A stretch of 61,367 bases of DNA from Alphaproteobacteria bacterium (lineage in GTDB: Bacteria; Pseudomonadota; Alphaproteobacteria; Micavibrionales; Micavibrionaceae). Shown piece by piece: positions 1-9,128 of the stretch (within the stretch, counting starts at the first letter, position 1; each line of letters begins with the position of its first letter). The translations under genes were made by a program, and so were the position numbers. The notes under the pieces were generated by a model. It saw nothing but the letters and a program-made list of their open reading frames with translations, ran no database searches and was not told the origin of the DNA. The stretch spans positions 1 through 61,367 of the forward strand of contig JAJRYK010000006.1 of NCBI GenBank assembly GCA_024275825.1, in the 5' to 3' direction.

Positions 1-120
1 AAATACAACGGCATTCCTGAAAAGCAATTTTATTGGTTCTTAAAAGAAACGGAATTTAGGTTTAATTATGGGTCGCATAAAGAGCAGTTAAAAACGCTCA
101 AAAAATGGACAAATTTATAA
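1..120 (+). CDS. IS1595-family (ISXO2-like) transposase, C-terminal fragment
   Basis: The first 39 codons are open from the window edge and end at a TAA. They encode the usual last residues of an IS1595/ISXO2-type DDE transposase, with the sequence FRFNYGSHKEQLKTLKKW near the end. The 5' part lies outside the window. The gene is AT-rich compared with the neighbouring purD. Identification is from recognition of this family-specific tail only; the catalytic residues are not in view. Confidence 0.8.
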   Translation, partial: KYNGIPEKQFYWFLKETEFRFNYGSHKEQLKTLKKWTNL

Positions 121-455
121 CTTATCTACGACAGCCCCAATATCTTTACTCAACCCACGCACAAAATATTATTCTACGTACACTTTCTCCTTTTATTGAA
201 AAAGCTGACAATGATTATATTGAACAATATGTTGATCAGCGTTTTGGTTTCTATGAAACGACTGAAGAGACAAATATAGATCAAGTTACATATAAGACTC
301 TCGATAGCCTTACAGCTTTTGAATTACAAATATTTAGTTCTTTAAATCCTGTGGAAATTAAAGAAGAATTTGAACAAGCTATTCGCAGACTTATTACACA
401 AAAATGTAATCAATACATTGATAAAAAACCTGATTCTATGGGGCATAAACCCTAA
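105..455 (+). CDS. Hypothetical protein, probable IS-generated chimeric ORF
   Basis: This 116-residue ORF matches no family I recognise. Its start codon lies inside the 3' end of the transposase, in another frame, and its first dozen codons cross the predicted IS end near 138. The remaining product is acidic, helical-looking and AT-rich in codon use. The simplest reading is that the IS inserted into a host gene and the remnant now starts within the IS. The stop overlaps the convergent purD stop by four bases. It may be a pseudogene fragment. Confidence 0.45.
   Translation: MDKFITYLRQPQYLYSTHAQNIILRTLSPFIEKADNDYIEQYVDQRFGFYETTEETNIDQVTYKTLDSLTAFELQIFSSLNPVEIKEEFEQAIRRLITQKCNQYIDKKPDSMGHKP
122..138 (+). 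repeat. Probable right terminal inverted repeat of the IS1595-type element
   Basis: Two bases after the transposase stop, the sequence ends in ACGACAGCCCC. Read from outside inward this is GGGGCTGTCGT, the kind of end found in IS1595-family elements. If correct, the IS ends at about 138 and the eight bases from 139 would be the target duplication. The left end is not in the window, so the repeat cannot be matched to a partner. Confidence 0.5.
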
Positions 456-1747
456 ACTGCTTCATCATCACTCTTAAGCGCCCGCCAGCCAATATCGCGG
501 CGGCAAAAGCCTTCTGGCCAGTCGATCAGATCGACCGCGCGATAGCATTTACCTTTGGCTTCGCGCAGGTCTTTGCCCGTGGCGGTGATGCCCAAAACAC
601 GCCCGCCAATACTGACCACGTCGCCATCTTCATTGCGCACGGTTCCGGCGTGAAAGACGGTGAGATCTTGAACGTTTGCCGTATCTTGCAGGCCGTTAAT
701 CACAGTGTTTTTCTCATATGATCCCGGATAGCCCTTCGTTGCCATCACCACGCACATGGAAGGATCGGCGCCCCAACGCACATTATCCCTTACCGCATCC
801 AATCGCCCTTGCGCGGCGGCCTGAAGGATCTCCACCAGATCACTTTCCAGCCGCACCATAATCGTCTGACATTCCGGGTCGCCAAAGCGCGCATTATATT
901 CGATCAGTTTTGGCTCACCCTCCACAATCATCAGCCCGGCATAAAGCACACCGGCAAAGGCGCAGCCTTCGGCCTGCATTGCCGCGACGGTCGGCTCAAT
1001 AATTTGCGTAAGAATTTTCTGCTCCAGCGCATCATCCATTAATCGCGCAGGGCTGTACGCGCCCATACCGCCGGTGTTCAAGCCAACATCGCCATCACCC
1101 ACGCGCTTGTGATCTTGCGCGCTGGTTAGCGGCAGGATGGTTTTCCCATCGGCGAGGGCAAAATAGCTCACCTCCTCACCATCCATAAATTCTTCGATAA
1201 TCACTTCTGCGCCGGCCGTCCCGAAGCTGTTGCCACAGAGCATATCCTTGACTGCCTCAACAGCCTCGCCTTCCGTCTCCGCGATAATCACGCCTTTACC
1301 TGCAGCCAGACCGTCGGCTTTCACCACGATCGGCGCGCCAGTTTGTGCAATAAATGCTGCAGCATTTTCAACATCAGTGAAGCGCCCATACCCCGCTGTC
1401 GGAATATCATATTTTGCGCATAAATCTTTCATGAATCCCTTGGAGCCCTCAAGGCGCGCCGCCGCCGCACTTGGGCCAAACGCATCAATCCCGGCCTCTT
1501 GCAAGCGATCAGCAAGCCCCAGCACCAGCGGCCCTTCCGGCCCCACAACAACCAAATCAATCGCATTGTTTTTCGCGAAGCTCACCAGTGCATCAACATT
1601 GTCCGCGCCAATATCCACTAGCTCGGCACAGCTCTCAATACCTGCATTGCCCGGCGCGCAATAAAGCTTTGTGCACAGCTTTGACTGCGCCATGCTCCAC
1701 GCCAGCGCGTGCTCACGCCCGCCAGATCCGATCAGTAAAATGTTCAT
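452..1747 (-). CDS. purD: Phosphoribosylamine-glycine ligase
   Basis: PurD joins phosphoribosylamine and glycine using ATP, the second step of de novo purine synthesis, in the cytosol. The 431-residue length fits the family (about 430). Visible landmarks are the N-terminal GSGGREHAL loop, VGPEGPLVLGL near residue 70, the ATP-grasp segment EGSKGFMKDLC near 100, and IEYNARFGDPECQ in the C-terminal part. The start is supported by a GAGGAG ribosome-binding site that is at the same time the last two Glu codons of putA. purD is therefore probably translated from a putA-purD transcript. Confidence 0.96.
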   Translation of the reverse strand: MNILLIGSGGREHALAWSMAQSKLCTKLYCAPGNAGIESCAELVDIGADNVDALVSFAKNNAIDLVVVGPEGPLVLGLADRLQEAGIDAFGPSAAAARLEGSKGFMKDLCAKYDIPTAGYGRFTDVENAAAFIAQTGAPIVVKADGLAAGKGVIIAETEGEAVEAVKDMLCGNSFGTAGAEVIIEEFMDGEEVSYFALADGKTILPLTSAQDHKRVGDGDVGLNTGGMGAYSPARLMDDALEQKILTQIIEPTVAAMQAEGCAFAGVLYAGLMIVEGEPKLIEYNARFGDPECQTIMVRLESDLVEILQAAAQGRLDAVRDNVRWGADPSMCVVMATKGYPGSYEKNTVINGLQDTANVQDLTVFHAGTVRNEDGDVVSIGGRVLGITATGKDLREAKGKCYRAVDLIDWPEGFCRRDIGWRALKSDDEAV

Positions 1748-1750
1748 TTT

Positions 1751-4700
1751 TTACTCCTCTAAACTCACTAAACTCGCATTCCCGCCCGCAGCGGTTGTGT
1801 CGATGCTTACCACTTTTTCATGCGCGAAAGCCCGTAAATAATTCGGCCCGCCCGCCTTTGGCCCTGTGCCCGATAGTCCCATCCCGCCAAAGGGCTGAGA
1901 GCCGACAACCGCGCCGATCATAGAGCGATTCACATATATATTGCCAGCGCGAACATTCCGCGCAACCTCGCGCTGAAAGGTATCAATACGGCTATGAACA
2001 CCAAAGGTCAGGCCATATCCGGTCGCGTTTATATGCGCCACCAACTCACCAAGGTTTTCGCGCTTAAAGCGCACAATATGCAAGATCGGACCGAACACTT
2101 CTTGCTCCAGCACATCAATATCCTCAATCTCATATGCACATGGCGCAAAAAAATGCCCACCACTATTAAACAGTGCCGTATCGCGCGGCACTTCGTAGAT
2201 CAGCTTTGCCGTGCCGTCCATACGCCGGCGATGTCTGATGAGTTCGCCCAGTGCTTTTTCATCAATTACCGGCCCCACATCGGTTGCGAGATCGGAAGGG
2301 TCACCCACGCGCAGCTCTGCCATCGCGCCCTTGAGCATCCGCACAATCTGATCCGCCACATCATCCTGCAGGCACAAAATCCGCAGTGCCGAGCAACGTT
2401 GCCCAGCCGAGCTAAAGGCGCTCGTGATCACATCATCAACCACCTGTTCAGGCAGAGCGGTAGAATCGACAATCATCGCATTCTGTCCGCCCGTCTCCGC
2501 AATCAGCGGCACAATCGGACCGTCCTTCGCCGCCAATGCCCGGTATATACCCTTGGCAACGCCGGTCGATCCGGTAAAGCACACGCCCGCAACATCTTTA
2601 TGCTCCACCAACTTGCCGCCAAATTCGCCGCTGCCAATGGTTAAATGCAGCGCCTCCTTCGGTACACCCGCCTTGTGCATCATCTGCACCGCGCGCGTTG
2701 CAATCAGGGTAGCGCTGCTCGCCGGCTTCGCAATTACCGCATTCCCGGCCATTAATGCTGCAGCAATTTGTCCCATAAAAATCGCCAATGGGAAATTCCA
2801 GGGTGAGATACAGACGAACACGCCGCGCGCTTCAAGTGTCAGGCAGTTGCTTTCTCCCGTTGGCCCAGCGAGCGCAATCCCCTCCGCAGCAAAATCCGCC
2901 CGCCCGCGACCCGCGTAATAGCGACAAAAATCAACAGCTTCACGAATTTCCGCCAGACCGTCCGGCAGCGTCTTTCCCGCCTCGCGCGTCAGAAGAGCCA
3001 TCAGCTCGGATGTGCTCTCCTCCATGATATCAGCCGTACGCTCCAGCGCCCTGGCCCGTACATCAGCATCGGTTTTTGACCAGCGTTCGTAGCCTGCCCG
3101 TGCCTGCTCAAACACGCTATCAATATGACGATTGCGTAGCGGCCAGACCATACCGAGATTATCGCGCGGGTTAGAGGGGCTGGTATTCTCACCCGTCATG
3201 CCATCCATCATGGTTTTACCATTCACGATCGAAGCAGCATCGGCGTTATGTTGAAACTTCGCTATCGCTTTTTTTAAGTCACGCACCGTAACTGGGTCAG
3301 TCAGGTCCATGCCAGCCGAATTGATCCGTCCATGCGGCGCTTCTGATGCGTAGATATCTTTCGGCAGCGCAATTTTGGGATGCCTGTGCTCTGTACGTTT
3401 GCGCACCTTCTCCACAGGATCAGCCACAAGGTTACTCACCGGTTCATTTTTATCGAGCAGCTGGTTCACGAAGGAGCTATTTGCGCCATTCTCCAGCAAA
3501 CGCCGCACCAGATAGGCCAACAAATCTTTCTGCGGCCCGACGGGCGCGTACACACTGACACGTACATCTTGCGTAGCGAGAACACAATCATAGAGCGCTT
3601 CGCCCATCCCATGCAGGCGCTGAAATTTAAATGTAGCGTCATAATCATGCGCCATCTCCATCACCGCCGCAATCGTATGCGCATTATGCGTCGCCAGCAT
3701 CGGATAAATCTCCGCCTTATGACGCAGCATAAATTCTGCGCATGTTAAGTACGATAAATCAGTATTACTTTTGCGCGTAAAAACCGGATACTCCGATAAA
3801 CCAAGCTCCTGCGCGCGCTTGATCTCCGTATCCCAATAGGCGCCCTTCACCAGACGGACGTGCAAGCGTGTCTTGTGCGTTTTTGCAATCTCCACCACGC
3901 GCTCCAGCAGCGGGTATGCGCGCTTCTGATAAGCCTGAACCGCCAGACCAAACCCGTCCCAGGCCCTAAAATCATTCGCCGCCAGCACCTGATCAATAAC
4001 ATGCAGCGACATCTCCAGCCGATCGACCTCTTCCGCATCAATGATCAGTGGAATATCATGCGCCAGCGCTGCACGCGCAAGCTGCGAGACTTTATCCACC
4101 AGCGCGGGAATGCAGCGCCCTTCCTGCGCGTACTCATAGCGCGGATGCAGCGCCGAAAGCTTAACCGAAATGCCATGATGTCTGCGCGCGCCGGCTGAGA
4201 TATTTTTTCCGACATAGCTAATCGCATTGGCATAGCTCTCAAAATACTGCTCCGCATCTATCGCTGTTCGCGCACCCTCCCCCAGCATATCATAGGACAT
4301 GTCATAGCCCTTTTTCACGTGATCATGCGCCTTCTGCACAGCCTCTTCAATATCTTGGCCCAGCACGAATTGATCGCCCATGAATTTCATCGCGCCCAGC
4401 ATAGCCTCACGAATCACCGGCTCACCAATCGTGGCCAGCGCGCTTTCTAACGTCTTGCTGGTCATCAGCAAGCCCACACCCGCCGCCTTGACGATCCAAT
4501 CCCCGCTATCCCCCGCGGAGTTGAGCCAGTTCGCCGCCGTCACTTTGTCCTTAATCAGCGCGTTCGCCGTTTCCTTATCCGGCACGCGCAGCAACGCTTC
4601 GGCAAGGCACATCAGCGCCAACCCCTCGCGCGTGCTCAGCGAATATTGCTGCATGAAGGATTCAAGCTGCCCTAATTTTTGTTTCTGCCCGCGGACGTCC

Positions 4701-4828
4701 TCAACCAAGCCCTTGGCGAGCGCCCGCACATTCGCCGCGCGCACGTCGTCCCACGATAATGAATCTAATAAACGCTGAACGCTTTTGTCTTCATCCTCGT
4801 AAAAATAGACAGCAAGAGATTTCGCCAT
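1751..4828 (-). CDS. putA: Bifunctional proline dehydrogenase / L-glutamate gamma-semialdehyde dehydrogenase
   Basis: PutA oxidises proline to glutamate in two steps: FAD-dependent dehydrogenation, then NAD-dependent oxidation of the semialdehyde. The N-terminal half carries the barrel motifs LHVRLVKGAYWD, FKFQRLHGMGEALYD and VSVYAPVGPQKDLLAYLVRR. The C-terminal half is an aldehyde dehydrogenase with NFPLAIFMGQ, the catalytic Glu in LIAETGGQNA and the catalytic Cys in AGQRCSALR. At 1025 residues it lacks the ribbon-helix-helix repressor domain of E. coli PutA, so it should be enzyme only. It is divergent from xseA with only about 50 bases between starts. Confidence 0.96.
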   Translation of the reverse strand: MAKSLAVYFYEDEDKSVQRLLDSLSWDDVRAANVRALAKGLVEDVRGQKQKLGQLESFMQQYSLSTREGLALMCLAEALLRVPDKETANALIKDKVTAANWLNSAGDSGDWIVKAAGVGLLMTSKTLESALATIGEPVIREAMLGAMKFMGDQFVLGQDIEEAVQKAHDHVKKGYDMSYDMLGEGARTAIDAEQYFESYANAISYVGKNISAGARRHHGISVKLSALHPRYEYAQEGRCIPALVDKVSQLARAALAHDIPLIIDAEEVDRLEMSLHVIDQVLAANDFRAWDGFGLAVQAYQKRAYPLLERVVEIAKTHKTRLHVRLVKGAYWDTEIKRAQELGLSEYPVFTRKSNTDLSYLTCAEFMLRHKAEIYPMLATHNAHTIAAVMEMAHDYDATFKFQRLHGMGEALYDCVLATQDVRVSVYAPVGPQKDLLAYLVRRLLENGANSSFVNQLLDKNEPVSNLVADPVEKVRKRTEHRHPKIALPKDIYASEAPHGRINSAGMDLTDPVTVRDLKKAIAKFQHNADAASIVNGKTMMDGMTGENTSPSNPRDNLGMVWPLRNRHIDSVFEQARAGYERWSKTDADVRARALERTADIMEESTSELMALLTREAGKTLPDGLAEIREAVDFCRYYAGRGRADFAAEGIALAGPTGESNCLTLEARGVFVCISPWNFPLAIFMGQIAAALMAGNAVIAKPASSATLIATRAVQMMHKAGVPKEALHLTIGSGEFGGKLVEHKDVAGVCFTGSTGVAKGIYRALAAKDGPIVPLIAETGGQNAMIVDSTALPEQVVDDVITSAFSSAGQRCSALRILCLQDDVADQIVRMLKGAMAELRVGDPSDLATDVGPVIDEKALGELIRHRRRMDGTAKLIYEVPRDTALFNSGGHFFAPCAYEIEDIDVLEQEVFGPILHIVRFKRENLGELVAHINATGYGLTFGVHSRIDTFQREVARNVRAGNIYVNRSMIGAVVGSQPFGGMGLSGTGPKAGGPNYLRAFAHEKVVSIDTTAAGGNASLVSLEE

Positions 4829-4881
4829 AATGCACGCCTCACGGGTTGTGTTTTACAATCAATCAATCATATTATCTTTTC

Positions 4882-6318
4882 ATGTTAGATAATGAAGCCC
4901 CAAAATCAAATGTGCCAGAGTTTTCCGTCGGAGAATTAGCCTTCTCTCTGAAAAAAACGTTGGAGGAGAATTACGGGCGCGTACGCGTACGGGGTGAACT
5001 CAGCCGTGTGTCGGTCGCCGGCTCTGGTCACATGTATTCCGGCCTGAAGGATGACCAAGCCGTCATCGATCTCATTTGCTGGAAAGGCACGATGAGCAAA
5101 TTATCGGTAAAGCCGGAAGAAGGCCTAGAAGTCATCTGCACCGGCCGCATCTCCACCTATCCCGCACGCTCAAATTATCAACTGATCATCGAATCGATGG
5201 AGCTGGCCGGCGAGGGCGCTTTGCTCAAAATGCTGGAAGAGCGCAAGAAAAAGCTCGCCGCCGAAGGTCTCTTTGATGAAAGCCGCAAACAGCCGCTCCC
5301 CTTCCTGCCGCACACCATTGGCGTGATCACATCCCCTACCGGCGCGGTCATTCGTGATATTCTCCACCGGCTGCAAGACCGCTTCCCGCGCCACGTTCTA
5401 GTCTGGCCAGCCCTTGTCCAAGGTAAGGGCGCGGCCGAGCAAATCACCGCCGCCATTGATGGCTTCCAAAATATTCATAATCATGGCCAGCCCAAACCTG
5501 ATCTGCTGATCATCGCGCGCGGCGGCGGATCGCTCGAGGACCTCATGCCCTTTAACGAGGAAAATGTCGTCCGCGCCATTGCAAATTCCACCATCCCCAT
5601 CATCTCCGCCGTCGGCCATGAAACTGACACAACCCTCGCCGACTTCGCCGCCGATATCCGCGCCCCCACCCCCACCGGCGCCGCCGAAATGGCCGTCCCA
5701 GTCCGCATGAATTTGATGGCGCAAGTGCTCGATGATGAACAACGCCTCGTCAGCGCGATAGGTCGCATGCTCAACGAATATCGTCACAAGCTCGAGGCGC
5801 ATGCCGCCAAACTCGGCGACCCTGCCGCACTGCTCGAAAACCGGACGCAGCGACTCGACCACGTTAATGAGCGGCTCTCCGGCGTCTTCCGCGAATATCT
5901 CGGCCGAAAAAACCAAAGCATGATCGAGGCCGGTGCAAAACTCCGCCACCCCAAAGATCGTTTAATGGACGCTGAAAAAACATTAGCGCGCTGGAGCGAG
6001 CAACTTTTCGCCACAGTTCCAAAAATGACGAAGGATTTAAGCGCCAAACTAGAACACGCCGGAAAAATGCTCGAGGCCTATTCCTTCGAAAATGTTTTAA
6101 AGCGCGGATTTGCAGTTATCCAGGACACCTCAGGCACCCTGATTACTGAGGCTGCCCAAACAACAACCAACCAGTCGGTTCGAATACGGTTTAAAGAGAA
6201 TAATACGGTGGGTGCCGTCATCGGAGATGGTAGTACGGCATCAAAATCAATAAAGCCCCCGACCAAAAAGAAAACGCCGAAGCCCAAAGATGACGATCGG
6301 CAAGAAACGCTGTTTTAG
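4882..6318 (+). CDS. xseA: Exodeoxyribonuclease VII large subunit
   Basis: XseA is the large subunit of exonuclease VII, which degrades single-stranded DNA to oligonucleotides together with XseB (not in this window). An N-terminal OB-fold (VRGELS region) is followed by the catalytic domain motifs ITSPTGAVIRDIL, IIARGGGSLEDLMPFN and ISAVGHETDTTLADF. The C-terminus is a Lys/Pro-rich tail. The ORF is open upstream to a TTG at 4846, but the ATG at 4882 gives a normal N-terminus (MLDNEAPKSN) and 478 residues, close to the family length. No strong ribosome-binding site is seen before either start. Confidence 0.95.
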   Translation: MLDNEAPKSNVPEFSVGELAFSLKKTLEENYGRVRVRGELSRVSVAGSGHMYSGLKDDQAVIDLICWKGTMSKLSVKPEEGLEVICTGRISTYPARSNYQLIIESMELAGEGALLKMLEERKKKLAAEGLFDESRKQPLPFLPHTIGVITSPTGAVIRDILHRLQDRFPRHVLVWPALVQGKGAAEQITAAIDGFQNIHNHGQPKPDLLIIARGGGSLEDLMPFNEENVVRAIANSTIPIISAVGHETDTTLADFAADIRAPTPTGAAEMAVPVRMNLMAQVLDDEQRLVSAIGRMLNEYRHKLEAHAAKLGDPAALLENRTQRLDHVNERLSGVFREYLGRKNQSMIEAGAKLRHPKDRLMDAEKTLARWSEQLFATVPKMTKDLSAKLEHAGKMLEAYSFENVLKRGFAVIQDTSGTLITEAAQTTTNQSVRIRFKENNTVGAVIGDGSTASKSIKPPTKKKTPKPKDDDRQETLF

Positions 6319-6341
6319 CGCGCCGATTGCTTTAAAGCCAC

Positions 6342-7466
6342 CTAAGCGCTCATCGCCGCAGATAGACCAATATCATTAAAGTCGTTGAGCAGTTCTTCAA
6401 CCGTTTCATTCATACGCTGCGCGCCTTGTATCACAGATTCCAAACTCTGGCGCGCCTGCTCTAAATTCATATCAGGCTCCAGATTCTCATATTCAGGATT
6501 ACTTTTAATCCGCGCATAGAAATGAATGAGCTTGCTCGCCAGCTCTGCGCCCAACATATCCAGCTTATCAGTATTGCGATCAAACACCATACGACCAAGA
6601 ACAGGTTGTTTCTGGATAATATCACCCGTCTTTTGGTATTTCGGCGGACGATCTGGATCACTCATGGACTTCAGCATCTCATCATAGACAATTAAATACG
6701 CTTCAATCTTCGTTTTATTAGCTTTAAGCTCAGAATCGAGCATAGAGGCAACAATTCTGCGCTCTTTTTCACGCAACTTGCGTTCGCGCGCCATAAAATC
6801 AAGGCTTTCCCGCTGCGCTTGCATCACTTTTTGAAAGCCGCGCATAATGATTACACTCAGCGCCGAAAAGGCCGCGATAATAAAAATGAACAAGATAAAA
6901 CTAAAACTGAGCATCATATTGCTGCTCGATTGTGATGCACTTCCGCCTGCGCTGCGTGGCCCGGCCCATATGCCCGCACCTTGATTCTGCGCCTTAATCT
7001 CTGCATCAATATAGGCCTTTTCAAAAACCGTACCGTAAACATGTACACGATTCACGGAAACATAGCCCGTCTGAATCATATAGAGCGCCAAATCCTCATC
7101 ATTACGATTCACACATTGCGCAATAATATCATCGCCTGACTTTGACTTTCGCTCACACTCCACCTTACCACCGCCCACCGCATTATCGAGAGACGTACGA
7201 GCACGTAGTTGAAACGCCGCGGGCATATAATCAATCGATTGTACGCCCCACAGATGGATTTTATTCTTCCCGGAGACCAAAACAGATGCATCAGCCGCAC
7301 GCACTTGTTCTACTTTAAAAAATCTGGATGGCGCAGCATCGCCTTGCCCAAGCTCCTGCGCATTAAGGGCACTCGCGCCCATAAAAACAGTCAGCACAAA
7401 AAATACAGCTAATGTTTTGAAAAAACTGAAAAATAATCTTTGTATCGAAATCATAGCCCCTGCCAT
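6342..7466 (-). CDS. SNase-like domain membrane protein with coiled coil
   Basis: From the ATG at 7466, preceded by GAGGA, the 374-residue product has a signal peptide (cleavage near LNAQ). Residues about 50-175 resemble a staphylococcal-nuclease-like fold: IHLWGVQSID, DLALYMIQTGYV and the closing AGIWAGP. The catalytic Arg and Glu positions of active nucleases appear changed. A single membrane segment follows (SFSFILFIFIIAAFSALSV, about 190-210), then a charged helical region rich in Lys/Glu that probably forms a coiled coil. The function is unknown; the predicted topology puts the SNase-like domain in the periplasm. It is convergent with xseA. Confidence 0.7.
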   Translation of the reverse strand: MAGAMISIQRLFFSFFKTLAVFFVLTVFMGASALNAQELGQGDAAPSRFFKVEQVRAADASVLVSGKNKIHLWGVQSIDYMPAAFQLRARTSLDNAVGGGKVECERKSKSGDDIIAQCVNRNDEDLALYMIQTGYVSVNRVHVYGTVFEKAYIDAEIKAQNQGAGIWAGPRSAGGSASQSSSNMMLSFSFILFIFIIAAFSALSVIIMRGFQKVMQAQRESLDFMARERKLREKERRIVASMLDSELKANKTKIEAYLIVYDEMLKSMSDPDRPPKYQKTGDIIQKQPVLGRMVFDRNTDKLDMLGAELASKLIHFYARIKSNPEYENLEPDMNLEQARQSLESVIQGAQRMNETVEELLNDFNDIGLSAAMSA

Positions 7467-7628
7467 CTTATCCTCGAATGGATTGCCCAATCTTCAATAC
7501 TCTATCATCAAAAGGTTAAAAAATTGCCCCTTATTCCCGACATTATCACCTCTTTGATTAACAAATTTGATATAATGCCTTATAGTCACTGCATAATTTA
7601 AGCATCACCATGGCAAAACAAGGGTTTT

Positions 7629-8192
7629 ATGCGCGTTGAGTTAAAGAAATTGCTGGAAAGTTTGGGCATTAATCGTGAGCTACACCCTTACGAAACCCAG
7701 CCATGGCTGCATTACGACGAGGAAAAAGGCATAACTTGCAGCGCTGAAGTGCGCATGGGCCCTGGAAATGCCGACCTTGAGGCCGAAATTCAATTTCTAA
7801 AAGACGAACCAGATAACGATGAAGAAACTAAAGGCGAAACCGAAGATAAAGGCGAAGACGAAGAAACCACAACATCTTCAGGGCCGGAACAAATCATGCT
7901 GATGCATGCCGAGCCCTCTGCCACAACCAGCCAATGGTCACCCAAGCAGCTAAAAGTCAAAGGCAAAAACTACGTCAATGAAGTGCCTGAATGGGAAGAA
8001 AAGGGCTGCAGCTTTTTCAAAGCCTGCATTCAAGCCATCCAAATGGGCGAGCTGCCCGATATTGACGATCTAGTCGAAAAAGAGCTTGAGGATGGTGGCA
8101 AAGGCGGTGGTCGTCGCGGGCGTATCGGCCGAAAGTCACCAAAGATCAAGCCTGGCGCCCTGCTCGGCATAAAAAAACCGGGCAGTATGTAG
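7629..8192 (+). CDS. Hypothetical acidic protein with basic C-terminal tail
   Basis: This 187-residue protein is not one I recognise. It has no signal peptide or membrane segment. The middle (about residues 55-85) is a low-complexity run of Asp/Glu/Thr/Gly. The last 35 residues switch to Gly/Arg/Lys (GKGGGRRGRIGRKSPKIKPG), suggesting nucleic-acid or membrane-surface binding. CAAGGG six bases before the ATG is a weak ribosome-binding site. It stands alone between two leftward genes. Confidence 0.6.
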   Translation: MRVELKKLLESLGINRELHPYETQPWLHYDEEKGITCSAEVRMGPGNADLEAEIQFLKDEPDNDEETKGETEDKGEDEETTTSSGPEQIMLMHAEPSATTSQWSPKQLKVKGKNYVNEVPEWEEKGCSFFKACIQAIQMGELPDIDDLVEKELEDGGKGGGRRGRIGRKSPKIKPGALLGIKKPGSM

Positions 8193-8207
8193 GTTTAACA
8201 AACCGAG

Positions 8208-8277
8208 CGTCATCCCCGTGGCGAGGCGCAGCGCCGCTCAAACAGCGGAGATCCACAAGGCGAACCGCATAGCGGTT
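8208..8277. repeat. Palindromic intergenic repeat-like sequence
   Basis: The stretch begins CGTCATCCCC, contains nested hairpins (GCGCCGC with GCGG; AACCGC with GCGGTT) and has GGAGATCCAC in the middle. It resembles the dispersed palindromic repeats of proteobacteria of the form GTCATCCCCG...CGGGGATCCAC with an enlarged loop. There is one copy in this window, so the dispersed nature is inferred. It separates the convergent acidic-protein and TerD genes and could also act in termination. Confidence 0.4.
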
Positions 8278-8309
8278 CTCATACCGACCAAAAGAGAAGG
8301 AATCTACAC

Positions 8310-8951
8310 CTATTCTTGATTGATAATCAAGCCATATGTCCTGGCGATCTCACTCAAACCACCTTCCACAAAATCACCCACGGGCGTGAAGTGCCATTTT
8401 GGGCCTTCGCGGTTAATACTGGCGACCACAACCGCCTGCTCCACACGATCTTCCAAATCTGAATCCATTTCATAGCGCACAATCTCGTGCTGCGTCTCGG
8501 CATTCACCACCCGCAGATAGGCCCCGCGCACCATCCCCAAATTCTGCTCTTTTTCAAAACCCTTATAAACCGACACCACAAATTGCAGCTTTATAATGTC
8601 AAACGGCACGGCATGCAGGTCAATTGAAATAGACTCATCATCGCCATCGCCCGCGCCCGTGCGGCTGTCGCCATTATGTTTCACCCCACCGCTCAGCGTC
8701 TCCACATGGTTATAAAACACAAAATCTTCATCCACCCGCGTTTCGCCATTTTTATCGAGCATAAACAAACTAACATCCAGATCCAGCGCATCAGCATCAA
8801 ATGCATTCAAATCCCAGCCAACTCCGATCGAAACATTTTGCAGCGTCGGGTCCTTCTCCGTCAGATTAATATCATCCCCTAACGCCGCCATATTATCCGC
8901 CAGCGCAACGCCCTTCCCCTCAAACCGCGTATCAAAAATATCGTCTACCAT
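8310..8951 (-). CDS. TerD-family calcium-binding stress protein
   Basis: The 213-residue product is a TerD-type beta-sandwich protein. The family binds calcium and is linked to tellurite and envelope or phage stress. Diagnostic segments are GVGWDLNAFDADALDLDVS near residue 42, then VFYNHVETLSGGVKHNGDS and the acidic GAGDGDDESISIDL calcium-binding stretch. LDVSLFML and VSVYKG also fit. It lies two genes from a TerA-like gene in the same orientation, separated by an opposite-strand secreted-protein gene. No terB, terC, terZ or telA is in view. Confidence 0.9.
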   Translation of the reverse strand: MVDDIFDTRFEGKGVALADNMAALGDDINLTEKDPTLQNVSIGVGWDLNAFDADALDLDVSLFMLDKNGETRVDEDFVFYNHVETLSGGVKHNGDSRTGAGDGDDESISIDLHAVPFDIIKLQFVVSVYKGFEKEQNLGMVRGAYLRVVNAETQHEIVRYEMDSDLEDRVEQAVVVASINREGPKWHFTPVGDFVEGGLSEIARTYGLIINQE

Positions 8952-9071
8952 GTTTTAAAGTCCTGTAATTAAAAAGAAGCATCACCCCTATTCAGAACTA
9001 TAGCACAGCCACAATCCCCCTTACGACGATAAAAAACCAAACAAAGAAGGCCTTCATTAACGCATTATTAA

Positions 9072-9080
9072 CCCCCCCCC
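9072..9080 (+). repeat. Homopolymeric tract of nine C
   Basis: Nine consecutive cytosines lie about 50 bases before the start of the secreted-protein gene at 9129. They fall between a possible -35 (TTAACG at 9057) and a possible -10 (TAGAAT at 9082), giving an overlong spacer of 19 bases. Homopolymers in this position can slip and alter promoter strength; here that is only a suggestion. Confidence 0.6.
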
Positions 9081-9128
9081 TTAGAATTATGAATAGGGTA
9101 ATGAAAATTAACAAATGAGGGCAATAAA

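Noticed and set aside
809-1923. Several plus-strand ORFs of 77-150 codons
   Set aside because: They lie antisense inside purD and putA, have no family features and are shadows of GC-rich coding sequence.
1751-4828. PutA as truncated because it lacks the DNA-binding domain
   Set aside because: About 1000 residues without that domain is normal in alphaproteobacteria.
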